Numbered from the stretch's first letter, positions 25,992 to 35,355 are shown. The stretch is 64,000 bases of DNA from Pontibacillus chungwhensis (GCF_030166655.1 NZ_CP126446.1:1364001-1428000), one strand, 5' to 3'. Translations and numbers: made by a program. The notes: generated from the letters alone by a model not told the origin.

Positions 25992-27353
25992 GTGAATATT
26001 GCATTTAATGAAATAACAGAAACCATCCGCATGGTCCAAATGGAGAATCTTGATATCCGCACCGTTACAATCGGAATCAGTCTCCGTGACTGTGCTGACT
26101 CAGATATTGAGAAGCTAAAAGAAAATGTCTACAACAAAATTACGACATACGCAAAAGACTTAACAACCGTCGCAGAACAAGTCGAAAAAGAATACGGCGT
26201 ACCGATTATTAACAAACGAATCTCAATCACACCCGTTTCAGAAATCCTTGGGAAAGCAACCGTTTCTGAAGCCGTAGAAGTTGCAAAAACCTTAGACCAG
26301 GCAGCCAAAGACCTCGGCGTTGATTTCATCGGAGGCTATTCCGCTCTCACTCATAAAGGGGTCACAAAAGGCGACCAAACGCTAATCGATTCTCTTCCTG
26401 AAGCGTTAAGCGTCACAGAACGCGTTTGTGGTTCCGTATCCGTTGCGACGACTCGAACTGGCATCAATATGGACGTTGTAAAACAAATGGGCCACGTGAT
26501 TAGTGAAGCAGCAGAACGCACGAAGGATCAAAACGGAATTGCCTGCGCGAAACTTGTTGTGTTCAGTAACCCAGTTGAGGACAATCCGTTTATGGCCGGC
26601 GCTTTCCACGGAACTGGGGAAGGCGAAGCAGTCTTAAACGTTGGCGTAAGTGGACCTGGAGTTGTACTGAGTGCGCTGAAACGTTACCCGGAAGCGGATC
26701 TTGGTGAAGTATCAGAAGTCATTAAGAATACTGTCTTCAAAATTACTCGTGCCGGTGAACTCGTTGGTCGCCAAGTAGCCGAACGAATCGGCGTTCCATT
26801 CGGCATTCTCGACCTATCCCTTGCTCCTACGAACGCGCTGAACGACAGTGTTGCTCGCATTCTAGAAGAAATCGGTGTCGAACGCGTCGGAACCCACGGA
26901 ACAATCGCAGCCCTTGCTCTTATGAACGACGCCGTGAAAAAAGGTGGCGCCATGGCAAGCTCTTATGTAGGTGGATTAAGCGGAGCCTTCATCCCGGTTA
27001 GTGAAGACGAAGGGATGATCGAAGGAGTAATGGAAGGATCCCTTTCCCTATCAAAACTTGAAGCGATGACATGCGTCTGCTCCGTAGGCCTTGATATGAT
27101 CGCACTTACTGGTGACGCTTCCCCTGCAACGTTATCCGGCATCATCGCCGACGAAGCAGCAATCGGCATGATTAATAAGAAAACAACAGCCGTACGTGTC
27201 ATTCCGGTACCAGGAAAAGAAGAAGGCGAAATGGTCGAATTCGGCGGATTACTAGGCCGCGCTCCTGTTATGGGCGTTAATCCATACAGCAGCGAAGGCT
27301 TCGTGAATCGCGGCGGTCGCATTCCTGCTCCTCTTCAGTCGTTGATAAACTAG
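25992..27353 (+). CDS. UPF0210 (DUF711, PFL-like) protein
   Basis: A 453-residue protein of the UPF0210/DUF711 family, with a fold related to pyruvate formate-lyase and ribonucleotide reductase barrels but no glycyl-radical motif that I can see. Conserved stretches include [38 protein letters not shown] and [23 protein letters not shown] 25992 follows AAGGAGG. Cotranscribed with the ACT protein under the glycine riboswitch and followed by a strong terminator. Biochemical role unknown; regulation by glycine points to amino-acid or one-carbon metabolism. Confidence 0.88.
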   Translation: MNIAFNEITETIRMVQMENLDIRTVTIGISLRDCADSDIEKLKENVYNKITTYAKDLTTVAEQVEKEYGVPIINKRISITPVSEILGKATVSEAVEVAKTLDQAAKDLGVDFIGGYSALTHKGVTKGDQTLIDSLPEALSVTERVCGSVSVATTRTGINMDVVKQMGHVISEAAERTKDQNGIACAKLVVFSNPVEDNPFMAGAFHGTGEGEAVLNVGVSGPGVVLSALKRYPEADLGEVSEVIKNTVFKITRAGELVGRQVAERIGVPFGILDLSLAPTNALNDSVARILEEIGVERVGTHGTIAALALMNDAVKKGGAMASSYVGGLSGAFIPVSEDEGMIEGVMEGSLSLSKLEAMTCVCSVGLDMIALTGDASPATLSGIIADEAAIGMINKKTTAVRVIPVPGKEEGEMVEFGGLLGRAPVMGVNPYSSEGFVNRGGRIPAPLQSLIN

Positions 27354-27363
27354 ATTTTTGTGG

Positions 27364-27395
27364 ACTGCCCAGACTTGGTTTGGGCAGTTTTTTTT
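27364..27395 (+). terminator. Terminator after the UPF0210 gene
   Basis: ACTGCCCA pairs with TGGGCAGT, followed by eight T. Confidence 0.92.
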
Positions 27396-27404
27396 GTTTG
27401 AGTG

Positions 27405-28258
27405 GGGGGTGGCTCGAGTGGCGGGGTAGCGGCTCGAGAGCAGGGTAGCGGCTCAAGCTGGCGATAAGAGGCTCGAGGTCCGGGGGCCGAGGCTCAAGTA
27501 GAGAGAAAGCTACTCAAGTGAGGCCCCTGCTGGCTCAAGAAAAGAGAAAACCGACTCAAGCATCAAAAAAATAAGCTCAAGAAAAGAGCGAGCTGACTCG
27601 AGTACAAGAAAAGCGACACGAGAAGCGGACGTAGCGGCTCAAGCTTTCGAAAAGAGGCTCGAGTCCGGGGTAGCGGCTCAAGTAGAGAAAAAGCGACTCA
27701 AGAGAGGCCTCAACTGGCTCAAGAAAAGAGAAAACCGACTCAAGCATCAAAAAAATAAGCTCAAGAAAAGAACGAACTGACTCGAGTACAAGAAAAGCGA
27801 CACGAGAAGCGGACGTAGCGGCTCAAGCTGGCGAAAAGAGGCTCGAGTCCGGGGTAGCGGCTCAAGTAGAGAAAAAGTGACTCAAGCCAGGCTCCCAAAG
27901 GCTCAAGAAAAGTGAAAACCGACTCAAGCATCAAAAAAATAAGCTCAAGAAAAGAACGAACTGACTCGAGTACAAGAAAAGCGACACAAGAAGCGGACGT
28001 AGCGGCTCAAGCTGGCGAAAAGAGGCTCGAGTCCGGGGTAGCGGCTCAAGTAGAGAAAAATCGACTCAAGAGAGGTCTCAACTGGCTCAAGAAAAGAGAA
28101 AATTGACTCACTCATCAAAAAAATAAGCTCAAGTAAAGAACGAACTGACTCGAGTACAAGAAAAGCGACACGAGAAGCGAACGACCCGACTCAAGCTGGC
28201 GAAAAGCGGCTCGAGTCCGAGGTAGCGGCTCAAGCTAGCGAAAACTGGCTCAAGCCCA
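27405..28258. repeat. Array C: about 42 degenerate ~20-bp units in a ~184-bp higher-order repeat
   Basis: The spacer between the convergent UPF0210 and hpaF genes holds about 42 units with the core GGCTCAAG, GGCTCGAG or GACTCAAG, each followed by about twelve mostly A/G bases. Nine successive units make a block of about 184 bp that is repeated: the segment AGAAGCGGAC recurs at about 27621, 27804 and 27989, and as AGAAGCGAAC at 28172. The spacing is not a multiple of three. Purine-rich strand is +, as in arrays A and B. The open frame at 27912-28106 is a by-product. Confidence 0.9.
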
Positions 28259-28306
28259 CCCACTCCACCACACTAAAACCGCCCACAACCCCAACTTCCA
28301 AACCCA

Positions 28307-28337
28307 CAAAAAAACAGGCTGATGCACTCAGCCTGTA
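28307..28337 (-). terminator. Terminator overlapping the hpaF stop codon
   Basis: Read leftward, ACAGGCTGA pairs with TCAGCCTGT, then seven T; the stop codon lies inside the left arm. Confidence 0.85.
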
Positions 28338-28705
28338 TACCGGTTATGAATATTGTTCTTTTTCTGAGTAGGGAAGCGAAACTCGGTCACTTCTAAGGAA
28401 AGAGCGAGGTAGCGGTCTTTGAAGCAGTCGTCCAAGAAGGTTTTGGCGGCTTCAAATAGGGACTCGCTCGTTGCTTTCAATACTTCTTCACTTCGTCCGG
28501 CGCCTACTTTTAGCTCAATATGGACGAAGGCGTCATCTTCCGTTCCGTCGGCGACCACATAGTCGGTTAGCTTCACAGCTCTTGAGCGGATCCCGCCCGT
28601 TGGGAAATGGTCGCTTTCTACGAGGACGTGATTTAGTGATTTCAGCAAGGAACGGAAGTTTAGATCGGCTAAGTTATCGGTGTATTCCACTATGATATGA
28701 GGCAA
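28328..28705 (-). CDS. hpaF: 5-carboxymethyl-2-hydroxymuconate delta-isomerase
   Basis: A 125-residue enzyme of the CHMI family (tautomerase superfamily) acting after ring cleavage and aldehyde oxidation in homoprotocatechuate breakdown. Starts MPHIIVEYTDN; the Pro after the initiator Met is the expected catalytic base. FPTGGIRSRAV and the HIELKVGAGRS stretch also fit the family, and length matches (about 126). It is the last gene of the leftward hpaG1-hpaG2-hpaF operon. Confidence 0.9.
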   Translation of the reverse strand: MPHIIVEYTDNLADLNFRSLLKSLNHVLVESDHFPTGGIRSRAVKLTDYVVADGTEDDAFVHIELKVGAGRSEEVLKATSESLFEAAKTFLDDCFKDRYLALSLEVTEFRFPTQKKNNIHNRYTG

Positions 28706-28720
28706 TGGGTCATTCCTCCT

Positions 28721-29479
28721 TTAGGATACGGGAGCAGGATGCTCTTCGATAATCGTATTGGTTAAGCGTCCGATGCCTTCAATTTCAGTGACGACTTTAT
28801 CGCCAACATTGACCTTCGTCGGGCCTTTAGGCGTGCCTGTTAGAATGATGTCTCCTTCATTTAAGGTCATGAAGCTGCTTAAATACTCAATTAAATAAGG
28901 GACGGAGAAGATCATATCTTTTGTGCTGCCGACTTGCTCGAGCTCTCCATTCACATACGTGCGAAGGGCGAGGTTCATAGGGTCACCGATATCATCTCGG
29001 TCGACGATCCATGGCCCGATTGGCGTACAGTTGTCCCGGTTTTTGACCCGGAAGTTAGGACGATAGTAATTTTCCAAATAATCGCGGAAGGCGTAGTCGT
29101 TTGCGATGGTATAGCCAGCGACATAATCGTACGCTTCTTCTTTCGTAATATGCTTCCCTTGCCGTCCGATGACGACAGCCAGTTCACACTCGTAGTGCAT
29201 GTGGGTCACGTCAGTCGGGCGAGGGGTTTCCCCTTGGTGACCGACGAGTGTATTGGGTCCTTTTAAGAAAACAAGTGGTTCGTCTGGGGCGTTAAAAGCG
29301 AGTTCTGACGCGTGATCGGCGAAATTTAGGCCAAGGGCGAAGATCGTTCCGGCATCAACTGGTGGGAGCCAGACCACTTCTGACTCTTGTGCTGTTTGAC
29401 CGGTTTCTAAAACGAGTTGATCGCCTTCTACGACTGCCTCACATACATTTCCTTTATAGCTTACACGTGCTTTCTTCAT
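28721..29479 (-). CDS. hpaG2: HpaG2: 2-hydroxyhepta-2,4-diene-1,7-dioate isomerase half
   Basis: A 252-residue fumarylacetoacetate-hydrolase-fold protein that corresponds to the C-terminal half of E. coli HpaG/HpcE: IFALGLNFADHASELAF, MHYECELAVVIG (metal ligands), AGYTIANDYAFRDYLENYYRPN and LTGTPKG all match. It should isomerise the decarboxylated intermediate. Its start overlaps the stop of hpaG1 by four bases, showing translational coupling; in enterobacteria both halves are one fused protein. Confidence 0.88.
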   Translation of the reverse strand: MKKARVSYKGNVCEAVVEGDQLVLETGQTAQESEVVWLPPVDAGTIFALGLNFADHASELAFNAPDEPLVFLKGPNTLVGHQGETPRPTDVTHMHYECELAVVIGRQGKHITKEEAYDYVAGYTIANDYAFRDYLENYYRPNFRVKNRDNCTPIGPWIVDRDDIGDPMNLALRTYVNGELEQVGSTKDMIFSVPYLIEYLSSFMTLNEGDIILTGTPKGPTKVNVGDKVVTEIEGIGRLTNTIIEEHPAPVS

Positions 29480-30252
29480 CGATTGCCCTCCTTTACATAC
29501 GAATGCTCAGAAACAAAATGATTCGTCAGTGCGCCGATCTCATCAATTTGAATGCGCACCTCATCCCCGGATTGAACGCGAGGGGCGCCGGGTGGAAGGC
29601 CGACTAGTAATACATCCCCTTTAGAGAAAGTCATAAAGGAGGACACGTCCGCAATCAATTTACCGACAGGGCGGACCAATTCAGATGTAGAGTGTTCCTG
29701 ACGTAGGGCGCCGTTTACATAAATCCGAATGCCGAGGTCATCTGGGTTTATGACGTCATCTTTCGATACAATCCAGGGGCCTGCTGCACAGAAGCCATCT
29801 CTTGATTTCTCTTTTATAGCAGGGCGATGAATGCTTTCGTGTGGAATCGAAATATCGTTTACAATTGTGTATCCGCTTACATAATCGAGTGCATTTTTCT
29901 CTTGTACTTTACTCGTGGTACGGCCGAACACAATCGCAAGGCTCGCTCCAATTTCGACTTCTGTTTCACCATCTGGTATGGCGATGTTTGTTTCTGGGCC
30001 TGTAAATGTATTACGAGGCTTCATATATAAGACCGGTGCTTCTGGTGGTTTTTTGTATGGATCTTCGTGGAGGGATAGGCCAAACTCATCTAGATTCCCT
30101 TTGTAGTTCATCGCTGTCCCGTACACATTTCCAGATAGAGGGAAGTCTAAACGCAGGGCTTCCTCTCCGTCAGAGAGCGTTCCTTTTGCAGGGTCAACCA
30201 TCATTTCTTTAGCCTGCGGAACACCGCTTAACTGAACCATTGCTTTCTTCAT
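29476..30252 (-). CDS. hpaG1: HpaG1: 5-oxopent-3-ene-1,2,5-tricarboxylate decarboxylase half
   Basis: A 258-residue FAH-fold protein matching the N-terminal half of E. coli HpaG: VYGTAMNYKGNLDEF, PVLYMKPRNT, GYTIVNDISIPHESIHRPAI and KSRDGFC. It should decarboxylate 5-oxopent-3-ene-1,2,5-tricarboxylate. AGGAGGAAAT precedes ATG 30252. It lies just downstream of the LysR gene and is the first enzyme gene of the leftward group. Confidence 0.88.
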   Translation of the reverse strand: MKKAMVQLSGVPQAKEMMVDPAKGTLSDGEEALRLDFPLSGNVYGTAMNYKGNLDEFGLSLHEDPYKKPPEAPVLYMKPRNTFTGPETNIAIPDGETEVEIGASLAIVFGRTTSKVQEKNALDYVSGYTIVNDISIPHESIHRPAIKEKSRDGFCAAGPWIVSKDDVINPDDLGIRIYVNGALRQEHSTSELVRPVGKLIADVSSFMTFSKGDVLLVGLPPGAPRVQSGDEVRIQIDEIGALTNHFVSEHSYVKEGNR

Positions 30253-30301
30253 CAGGATTTCCTCCTCTAAACCAGATTCGAATCACGTCTATCATAAACA
30301 T

Positions 30302-30325
30302 AAAGATTCTAAAAATTCAAATCTT
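30302..30325. promoter_or_regulatory. Possible LysR site before hpaG1
   Basis: AGATT-N11-AATCT (AAGATTCTAAAAATTCAAAT...) is an interrupted palindrome of LysR (T-N11-A) type. AGAT-N7-ATCT with the same AAATCT half lies in the LysR-dapA spacer near 31278-31295. Confidence 0.4.
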
Positions 30326-30327
30326 TT

Positions 30328-31224
30328 CTACTGAAGATTTTTTACCGGTTCAAATTGTTCAATAAACTTTCTGGCAGCGACAGATAGGAACCGATCTTTC
30401 ATCCATACAATCGCTGGTTCTGCCTGAATGGTCGCATCATGAATGCCGATCACGCGGATGCCGGGATCGTATCGATCTTTCAGCGAAGCTTCCGGCACGA
30501 TGGTTGCTCCAACCCCTGAAGATACGAGGGAAAGGAGCATCGTGACATCGGGGCATTCGCAGATTACGTCTGCCTCGAATCCGTGGTGCCGGCATTCTTC
30601 TAATATGATCTCGTATTGGCCAATTCCACTCAACCTATGTAGCAAAAGGAGGGGGAGCTCTTCTAAAGCGCCCATCGAGACACTTTCCACTCCAGGTGCA
30701 AAGTGGGACCAGCTCTCTGGAACGACCAGGACGTAAGGTTCAGGAGGCAGGTGAAGAATAGAGAAATCCTCACTATCGACAGGAAGCCGAACGATGGCAA
30801 GCTCAATTTCCCGGTTTCGTAAACTGTCAGATAAGAATGATGTGTCTCCTTCCTGGAGCTTGTAACGGAGCTTGGGGTGTTCGTCACGGAAGGTTTTTAA
30901 TCTTGGCGGGAGGTAGGAGAAACATGATTTCACAGATCCGAGTGAAAGGGTTCCTCGAATGCCTTCACCGGTTTCTTTCACTTCTGTGACAAGGTCGTCC
31001 ATTTCGTGGAGAATTTTTTCGGCTCGTTGATACAGCACGCGTCCAGCCTCTGTTAGTTCAAGGGTTCGGCCGTTTCGCTCGACAAGACTCACTTCAAGCT
31101 CAGCTTCCAATTGTTTTAACTGCTGGCTCAGTGGAGGCTGAGCAATATGAAGACGTTTGGCCGCACGGGTAATCTGTCGTTCCTGGGCGATGACATAAAA
31201 GTAGCGCAGCTGACGAATGTCCAT
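30328..31224 (-). CDS. LysR-family regulator of the hpa cluster
   Basis: A 298-residue LysR regulator. Winged helix-turn-helix at 1-60 (MDIRQLRYFYVIAQERQITR, LHIAQPPLSQQLKQLE), effector domain from about 90 to the end. GGAGTTGG precedes ATG 31224. It is divergent from the dapA-like gene and upstream of hpaG1, so it sits between both halves of the cluster and probably activates them with an aromatic inducer such as 4-hydroxyphenylacetate. This differs from the MarR-type HpaR and AraC-type HpaA used in E. coli. Confidence 0.85.
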   Translation of the reverse strand: MDIRQLRYFYVIAQERQITRAAKRLHIAQPPLSQQLKQLEAELEVSLVERNGRTLELTEAGRVLYQRAEKILHEMDDLVTEVKETGEGIRGTLSLGSVKSCFSYLPPRLKTFRDEHPKLRYKLQEGDTSFLSDSLRNREIELAIVRLPVDSEDFSILHLPPEPYVLVVPESWSHFAPGVESVSMGALEELPLLLLHRLSGIGQYEIILEECRHHGFEADVICECPDVTMLLSLVSSGVGATIVPEASLKDRYDPGIRVIGIHDATIQAEPAIVWMKDRFLSVAARKFIEQFEPVKNLQ

Positions 31225-31371
31225 CGTTCCAACTCCTATTCGCTATATTTTTTCCCTATGAAAGTTAGACTTTTTAGATATTTTAAATCTATCGTAGCAC
31301 ATGCTATCGTTAAAATGACAAATATTTCAGAAAAATATAAATCTTTTTCGGAGCAAGAGAGGAGTTTTTTC
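31225..31371. promoter_or_regulatory. Divergent control region, LysR / aromatic operon
   Basis: AT-rich 147-bp spacer. AGATATTTTAAATCT near 31278 is an inverted repeat sharing its half site with the element before hpaG1. A further AAATCTTTTT lies near 31339. Promoters were not assigned with confidence. Confidence 0.4.
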
Positions 31372-32295
31372 ATGAATATTCAAGAAGCGAAACAGCGACT
31401 AAGAGGGTCAATCGCGCCGATTGTCACTCCTTTTAAGAAAGATCATTCAATTGATTTTGAAGCATTCAGGAAGCTCATTCACTGGCATATTGCAAGTGGG
31501 ACGCACGGAATTTCGGTTACGGGAACGACAGGGGAGCCGAGTTCATTGACGGTGGAAGAACGAGTAGATGTGATGAAAGAAGCACATACAGCCATTAACG
31601 GGCGAGTGCCATTTGTGCCCGGGACAGGATCAACGAATCACCAGGAGACGATGTATCTGACGAAGAAAGCTCAAGAGATTGGAGCGGATGCCGCGCTCGT
31701 TATTGTTCCTTATTACAATAAGCCTTCTCAGCATGCGCTTTATAAACATTTTAAGACGGTTGCAGACGCTGTGGATATTCCGATTATCGTGTACAACATT
31801 CCTGGACGTACGGCGACGAACTTGCATGTTGAAACCCTTGCGAAGCTTAGCCGTGACTGTGAGAACATTATCGGAGTGAAAGAATCAAATAAAGACTTTG
31901 AGCATATTAACCGTGTTTTACTGAACTGCGGTCGTGATTTCCTTCTGTATTCAGGTATTGAACTGCTTTGCTACCCGATGCTTGCGATAGGGGGAGCTGG
32001 CCATATTAGCGCGACGGCGAATGTTGTACCGGATAAAGTCGCTGAAATCTATGATGCGTGGGTAGAAGGGGATGTGAAACGAGCGCAGGATCTTCACTAT
32101 GATCTGATGCCGTTAAATGATGTTCTCTTTAAAGATACGAACCCGGCTCCACTGAAAGCAGCACTTGGAATGATGGGCAAAATCAATCCTGATCTTCGTC
32201 TGCCGATGGACCTGCCAACAGGAACCCTTCAGGATGAGATTCGTTCCGTATTGGCTGACTATGTCGAGATCGCTGATGGAATTGGGTTAAAGTAA
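31372..32295 (+). CDS. DapA/NAL-family aldolase of the hpa cluster
   Basis: A 307-residue TIM-barrel lyase of the dihydrodipicolinate synthase / N-acetylneuraminate lyase superfamily. GTTGEPSSL phosphate-like loop, PYYNKPSQ with VYNIPGRT (Tyr of the relay) and the Schiff-base Lys in IIGVKESNKD. ATG 31372 follows GAGAGGAG; the open frame extending to 31147 is only read-through. It heads the rightward aromatic operon where a 2,4-dihydroxyhept-2-ene-1,7-dioate aldolase (HpaI) is needed but no HpaI is present, so it likely does that pyruvate-releasing cleavage. True DapA in lysine synthesis is the alternative, less likely by context. Confidence 0.82.
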   Translation: MNIQEAKQRLRGSIAPIVTPFKKDHSIDFEAFRKLIHWHIASGTHGISVTGTTGEPSSLTVEERVDVMKEAHTAINGRVPFVPGTGSTNHQETMYLTKKAQEIGADAALVIVPYYNKPSQHALYKHFKTVADAVDIPIIVYNIPGRTATNLHVETLAKLSRDCENIIGVKESNKDFEHINRVLLNCGRDFLLYSGIELLCYPMLAIGGAGHISATANVVPDKVAEIYDAWVEGDVKRAQDLHYDLMPLNDVLFKDTNPAPLKAALGMMGKINPDLRLPMDLPTGTLQDEIRSVLADYVEIADGIGLK

Positions 32296-32343
32296 AAATT
32301 TTTACTAGGTTAAGAAAGCGTTTACAAAAAGGAGGTCTAAACG

Positions 32344-33867
32344 TTGAGTAATCAGTTGCAGGACAAAACAGAAATGGTAAAAGACATCCTGGAAAACGTT
32401 CAGGATGTGAAGTTATATATCAATGGTTCGTTCGTTGAGGCGACGAGTGGGAAAGCATTTGAGAATTTGAATCCCTTTACAAACGAAACGATCAACCAGG
32501 TGGCAGAAGGGGATACGGCCGATATCGATGAAGCGGTAAGAGCTGCGAAGGCGGCGTTTAAAGGGGAATGGGGTCAGATGAAAGTGAAAGAGCGTCTGGC
32601 CTACATTTACAAGATTGCCGACTTGATTGATGAGCATATTCATGAGATTGCCCCGCTTGAGTCTTATGATACAGGGCTTCCGATCAGCCAGACGAAGAAG
32701 ATGGTTGCTCGTGCTGCTCAGAACTTCCGGTTTTATGCTGAAATGGTATCCGCTCGCCTTGTGGGAGATGCGTATCCCGTTGACGATGAATTCTTGAACT
32801 ATACCATTCACAAGCCAGTCGGTGTCGCCGGGCTCATTACGCCCTGGAATGCGCCGTTCATGCTTGAAACGTGGAAGATTGCTCCGGCACTCGCGACAGG
32901 GAACACCGTCATCTTAAAACCTGCTGAGTGGTCACCGCTTACGGCAAACCGATTAGCGGAGATCATTGACCAGGCTGGACTGCCAGATGGCGTGTTCAAT
33001 GTTGTGCACGGATTCGGGGAAACAGCAGGCGCGTCACTCGTCGCTCACCCGGATGTGCAACTTATTTCTTTTACAGGGGAAACGACGACAGGATCTGAAA
33101 TTATGCGAAACGGCGCCGATACGCTTAAGCGCTTTTCCATGGAGCTTGGCGGGAAGTCGCCAATTATTGTTTTTGATGATGCCGATTTTGACCGAGCCTT
33201 AGATGCATGTACGTGGGGCATTTTCTCCTTTAATGGAGAGCGTTGTACTGCGAACTCACGACTTTTTATCCATGAAGCGATCTATGATAAGTTCGTCGCA
33301 GCTCTGAAAGAACGAGTCGACAACATTATCGTCGGCGATCCTCTTGATGAGGGAACCCAGATCGGTCCACTGGCTCATAAGACGCACTACAACAGGGTCT
33401 TAAGTTACCTTGATATCGCGAAAGAAGAAGGCTGTGACGTCTACAGCGGAACCGTTCCTGAAAGTTACAAGAGCGGCAACTACGTAGCACCAACGCTCCT
33501 ATTAGGAGCAGATAATAAAATGAGGATTGCCCAGGAAGAAATATTCGGTCCTGTCATGACGGTTATTCCGTTTAAGGACGAAGAAGAAGTCATTGAAAAA
33601 GCCAACGATATCCGCTACGGCCTAGCTGGTTATGTGTGGACAAAAGACATTAAGCGAGGACACCGCGTCGCCCAGGCAGTCGATGCTGGCATGCTTTGGG
33701 TGAATTCACAAAACGTCCGCGACCTGCGCACACCGTTTGGCGGTTCGAAGCATAGTGGAATTGGTCGTGAAGGTGGCTATTATGCGTTTGAATTTTATAC
33801 AGAGCAACAAGTCATTCACGTAGCACTTGGAGACCATCATATTCCGCAGTTTGGGAAAAAGAAATAA
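32344..33867 (+). CDS. hpaE: 5-carboxymethyl-2-hydroxymuconate semialdehyde dehydrogenase
   Basis: A 507-residue NAD-dependent aldehyde dehydrogenase. Rossmann loop FTGETTTGSEI, Glu in MELGGKSPIIVF and catalytic Cys in FNGERCTANSRLF; C-terminal PFGGSKHSGIGREGG. It oxidises the ring-cleavage aldehyde from HpaD. TTG start at 32344 with AAGGAGG eight bases before. Sits between the aldolase and hpaB, as expected for HpaE. Confidence 0.9.
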   Translation: MSNQLQDKTEMVKDILENVQDVKLYINGSFVEATSGKAFENLNPFTNETINQVAEGDTADIDEAVRAAKAAFKGEWGQMKVKERLAYIYKIADLIDEHIHEIAPLESYDTGLPISQTKKMVARAAQNFRFYAEMVSARLVGDAYPVDDEFLNYTIHKPVGVAGLITPWNAPFMLETWKIAPALATGNTVILKPAEWSPLTANRLAEIIDQAGLPDGVFNVVHGFGETAGASLVAHPDVQLISFTGETTTGSEIMRNGADTLKRFSMELGGKSPIIVFDDADFDRALDACTWGIFSFNGERCTANSRLFIHEAIYDKFVAALKERVDNIIVGDPLDEGTQIGPLAHKTHYNRVLSYLDIAKEEGCDVYSGTVPESYKSGNYVAPTLLLGADNKMRIAQEEIFGPVMTVIPFKDEEEVIEKANDIRYGLAGYVWTKDIKRGHRVAQAVDAGMLWVNSQNVRDLRTPFGGSKHSGIGREGGYYAFEFYTEQQVIHVALGDHHIPQFGKKK

Positions 33868-33879
33868 GGGGGAGATACG

Positions 33880-35355
33880 ATGCCAGCTAAAACAGGCGAT
33901 CAGTATATGGAACGAATTAAAAAAGCGAAGAACAATATCTATATCGGAGGGGAACGGGTCGAGGATCCAACGACCCATCCTTCTTTCAAAAACGTCGTCA
34001 AATCGATGGCGGGCTTGTACGACCTTCAGCACGAAAAAGCAGATAAAATGCTGTACACCTCTCCAACCTCAGGAGATAAGGTCGGCATGACGTTCATGCG
34101 TCCTGAAACGATTGAGGATCTGATTAAACGCCGTGAAGCGATCACAGAATGGGCCAAAGCGACAGGTGGCATGATGGGACGCTCACCAGATTACTTGAAT
34201 GCGGAAGTGATGGCAATGGGGACAGCTTCAGACTTATTCGCTGAAGCGGATCCGATGTTTGCGGAGAATGCCCGTAACTATTACGAGTACTGCCGTGAAA
34301 ATGATATTAGCCTGACCCACACGCTCATTCATCCGCAGGTAAACCGTGCGAAAGCCCAGCACGAGCAGAAGGATGCCAATAACGCCCTTCACCTTGTCGA
34401 GAAGCGTGAAGACGGCATTATTGTCGATGGCATTCGCTTACTCGCGACTCAAGGCGGCATCACAGACGAAATTCTCGTCTTCCCGTCGACTGTGAAGAAA
34501 TCTGGCGAGCTCGATGATCCGTATTCCTTAGCATTTGCCGTTCCTAATAACACAGAAGGCTTGAAATTCATTAGCCGTGAGTCGTTTGATTACGGCAAAA
34601 ACGAGTGGGACCACCCATTATCCTCACGCTTTGAAGAAGGAGACGCGATCGTTTCTTTTGAAAACGTTTTCGTTCCGTGGGAGCGCGTATTCGTTTGTGA
34701 GAACTCGTCGATCTGTAACCGTACATTCGCTGAGACAGGCGCCGTGGTTCATATGTCTCACCAAGTTGTCTCGAAGAATGTTGTGAAAACAGAATTTCTT
34801 CTTGGCATTATCCTGCAGGTAATGGATGCGATCGGCATTGATCAGTTCCAGCACGTGAAGGACAAGGGGACAGAAGTGATGCTGACCCTTGAGACGATGA
34901 AGTCCCATCTTTATAAAGCAGAACACAATGCAAAACTGGATAAATGGGGGACGATGACGCCAGACTTTGAAGCGTTAAATGCAGCCCGCAACTGGTACCC
35001 GCGTGTTTACCCTCGTATCACAGAAATTTTAAGAATCCTCGGCGCATCAGGATTGATGGGAATTCCGACAGAGGCAGACTTCCAGCACGAGGAGATCGGA
35101 CCGATTATTAACCGTGCGATGCAAGGGAAGAACCTTGATGGCTATGAGCGTGTTCAACTGTTCCGTTTAGCCTGGGATGCTACACTTAGTGCCTTCGGAT
35201 CACGTCAGGCTCACTATGAGTACTATTTCTTCGGCGATCCGATTAAGATGGGCATGACCTATTTCGATCAGTACGACAAAGATCCGTACAAAGACTTTGT
35301 ACAGGATTTCCTTAATAAAAGCGGTTCGAAAAAGCCGAATGTTACGAGTGTATAG
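33880..35355 (+). CDS. hpaB: 4-hydroxyphenylacetate 3-monooxygenase, oxygenase subunit
   Basis: A 491-residue FADH2-using monooxygenase of the HpaB family with an acyl-CoA-dehydrogenase-like fold; it makes 3,4-dihydroxyphenylacetate (homoprotocatechuate) from 4-hydroxyphenylacetate. Recognisable stretches: TGGMMGRSPDYLNA, THTLIHPQVNR and GASGLMGIPTEADF; length fits (480-520). Twelve bases after hpaE with a GGGGGAG ribosome site. Reduced flavin comes from HpaC at 38108, several genes away. Confidence 0.93.
   Translation: MPAKTGDQYMERIKKAKNNIYIGGERVEDPTTHPSFKNVVKSMAGLYDLQHEKADKMLYTSPTSGDKVGMTFMRPETIEDLIKRREAITEWAKATGGMMGRSPDYLNAEVMAMGTASDLFAEADPMFAENARNYYEYCRENDISLTHTLIHPQVNRAKAQHEQKDANNALHLVEKREDGIIVDGIRLLATQGGITDEILVFPSTVKKSGELDDPYSLAFAVPNNTEGLKFISRESFDYGKNEWDHPLSSRFEEGDAIVSFENVFVPWERVFVCENSSICNRTFAETGAVVHMSHQVVSKNVVKTEFLLGIILQVMDAIGIDQFQHVKDKGTEVMLTLETMKSHLYKAEHNAKLDKWGTMTPDFEALNAARNWYPRVYPRITEILRILGASGLMGIPTEADFQHEEIGPIINRAMQGKNLDGYERVQLFRLAWDATLSAFGSRQAHYEYYFFGDPIKMGMTYFDQYDKDPYKDFVQDFLNKSGSKKPNVTSV

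Noticed and set aside
27912-28106. 64-codon rightward ORF inside array C
   Set aside because: Low-complexity Lys/Ser/Arg-rich translation of the repeat; no ribosome site.
27405-28258. CRISPR array in the tandem repeats
   Set aside because: Cores are only about 8 bp, spacers are similar and recur in blocks, there is no 25-37-bp constant repeat, and no cas gene lies nearby. The same holds for arrays A and B.
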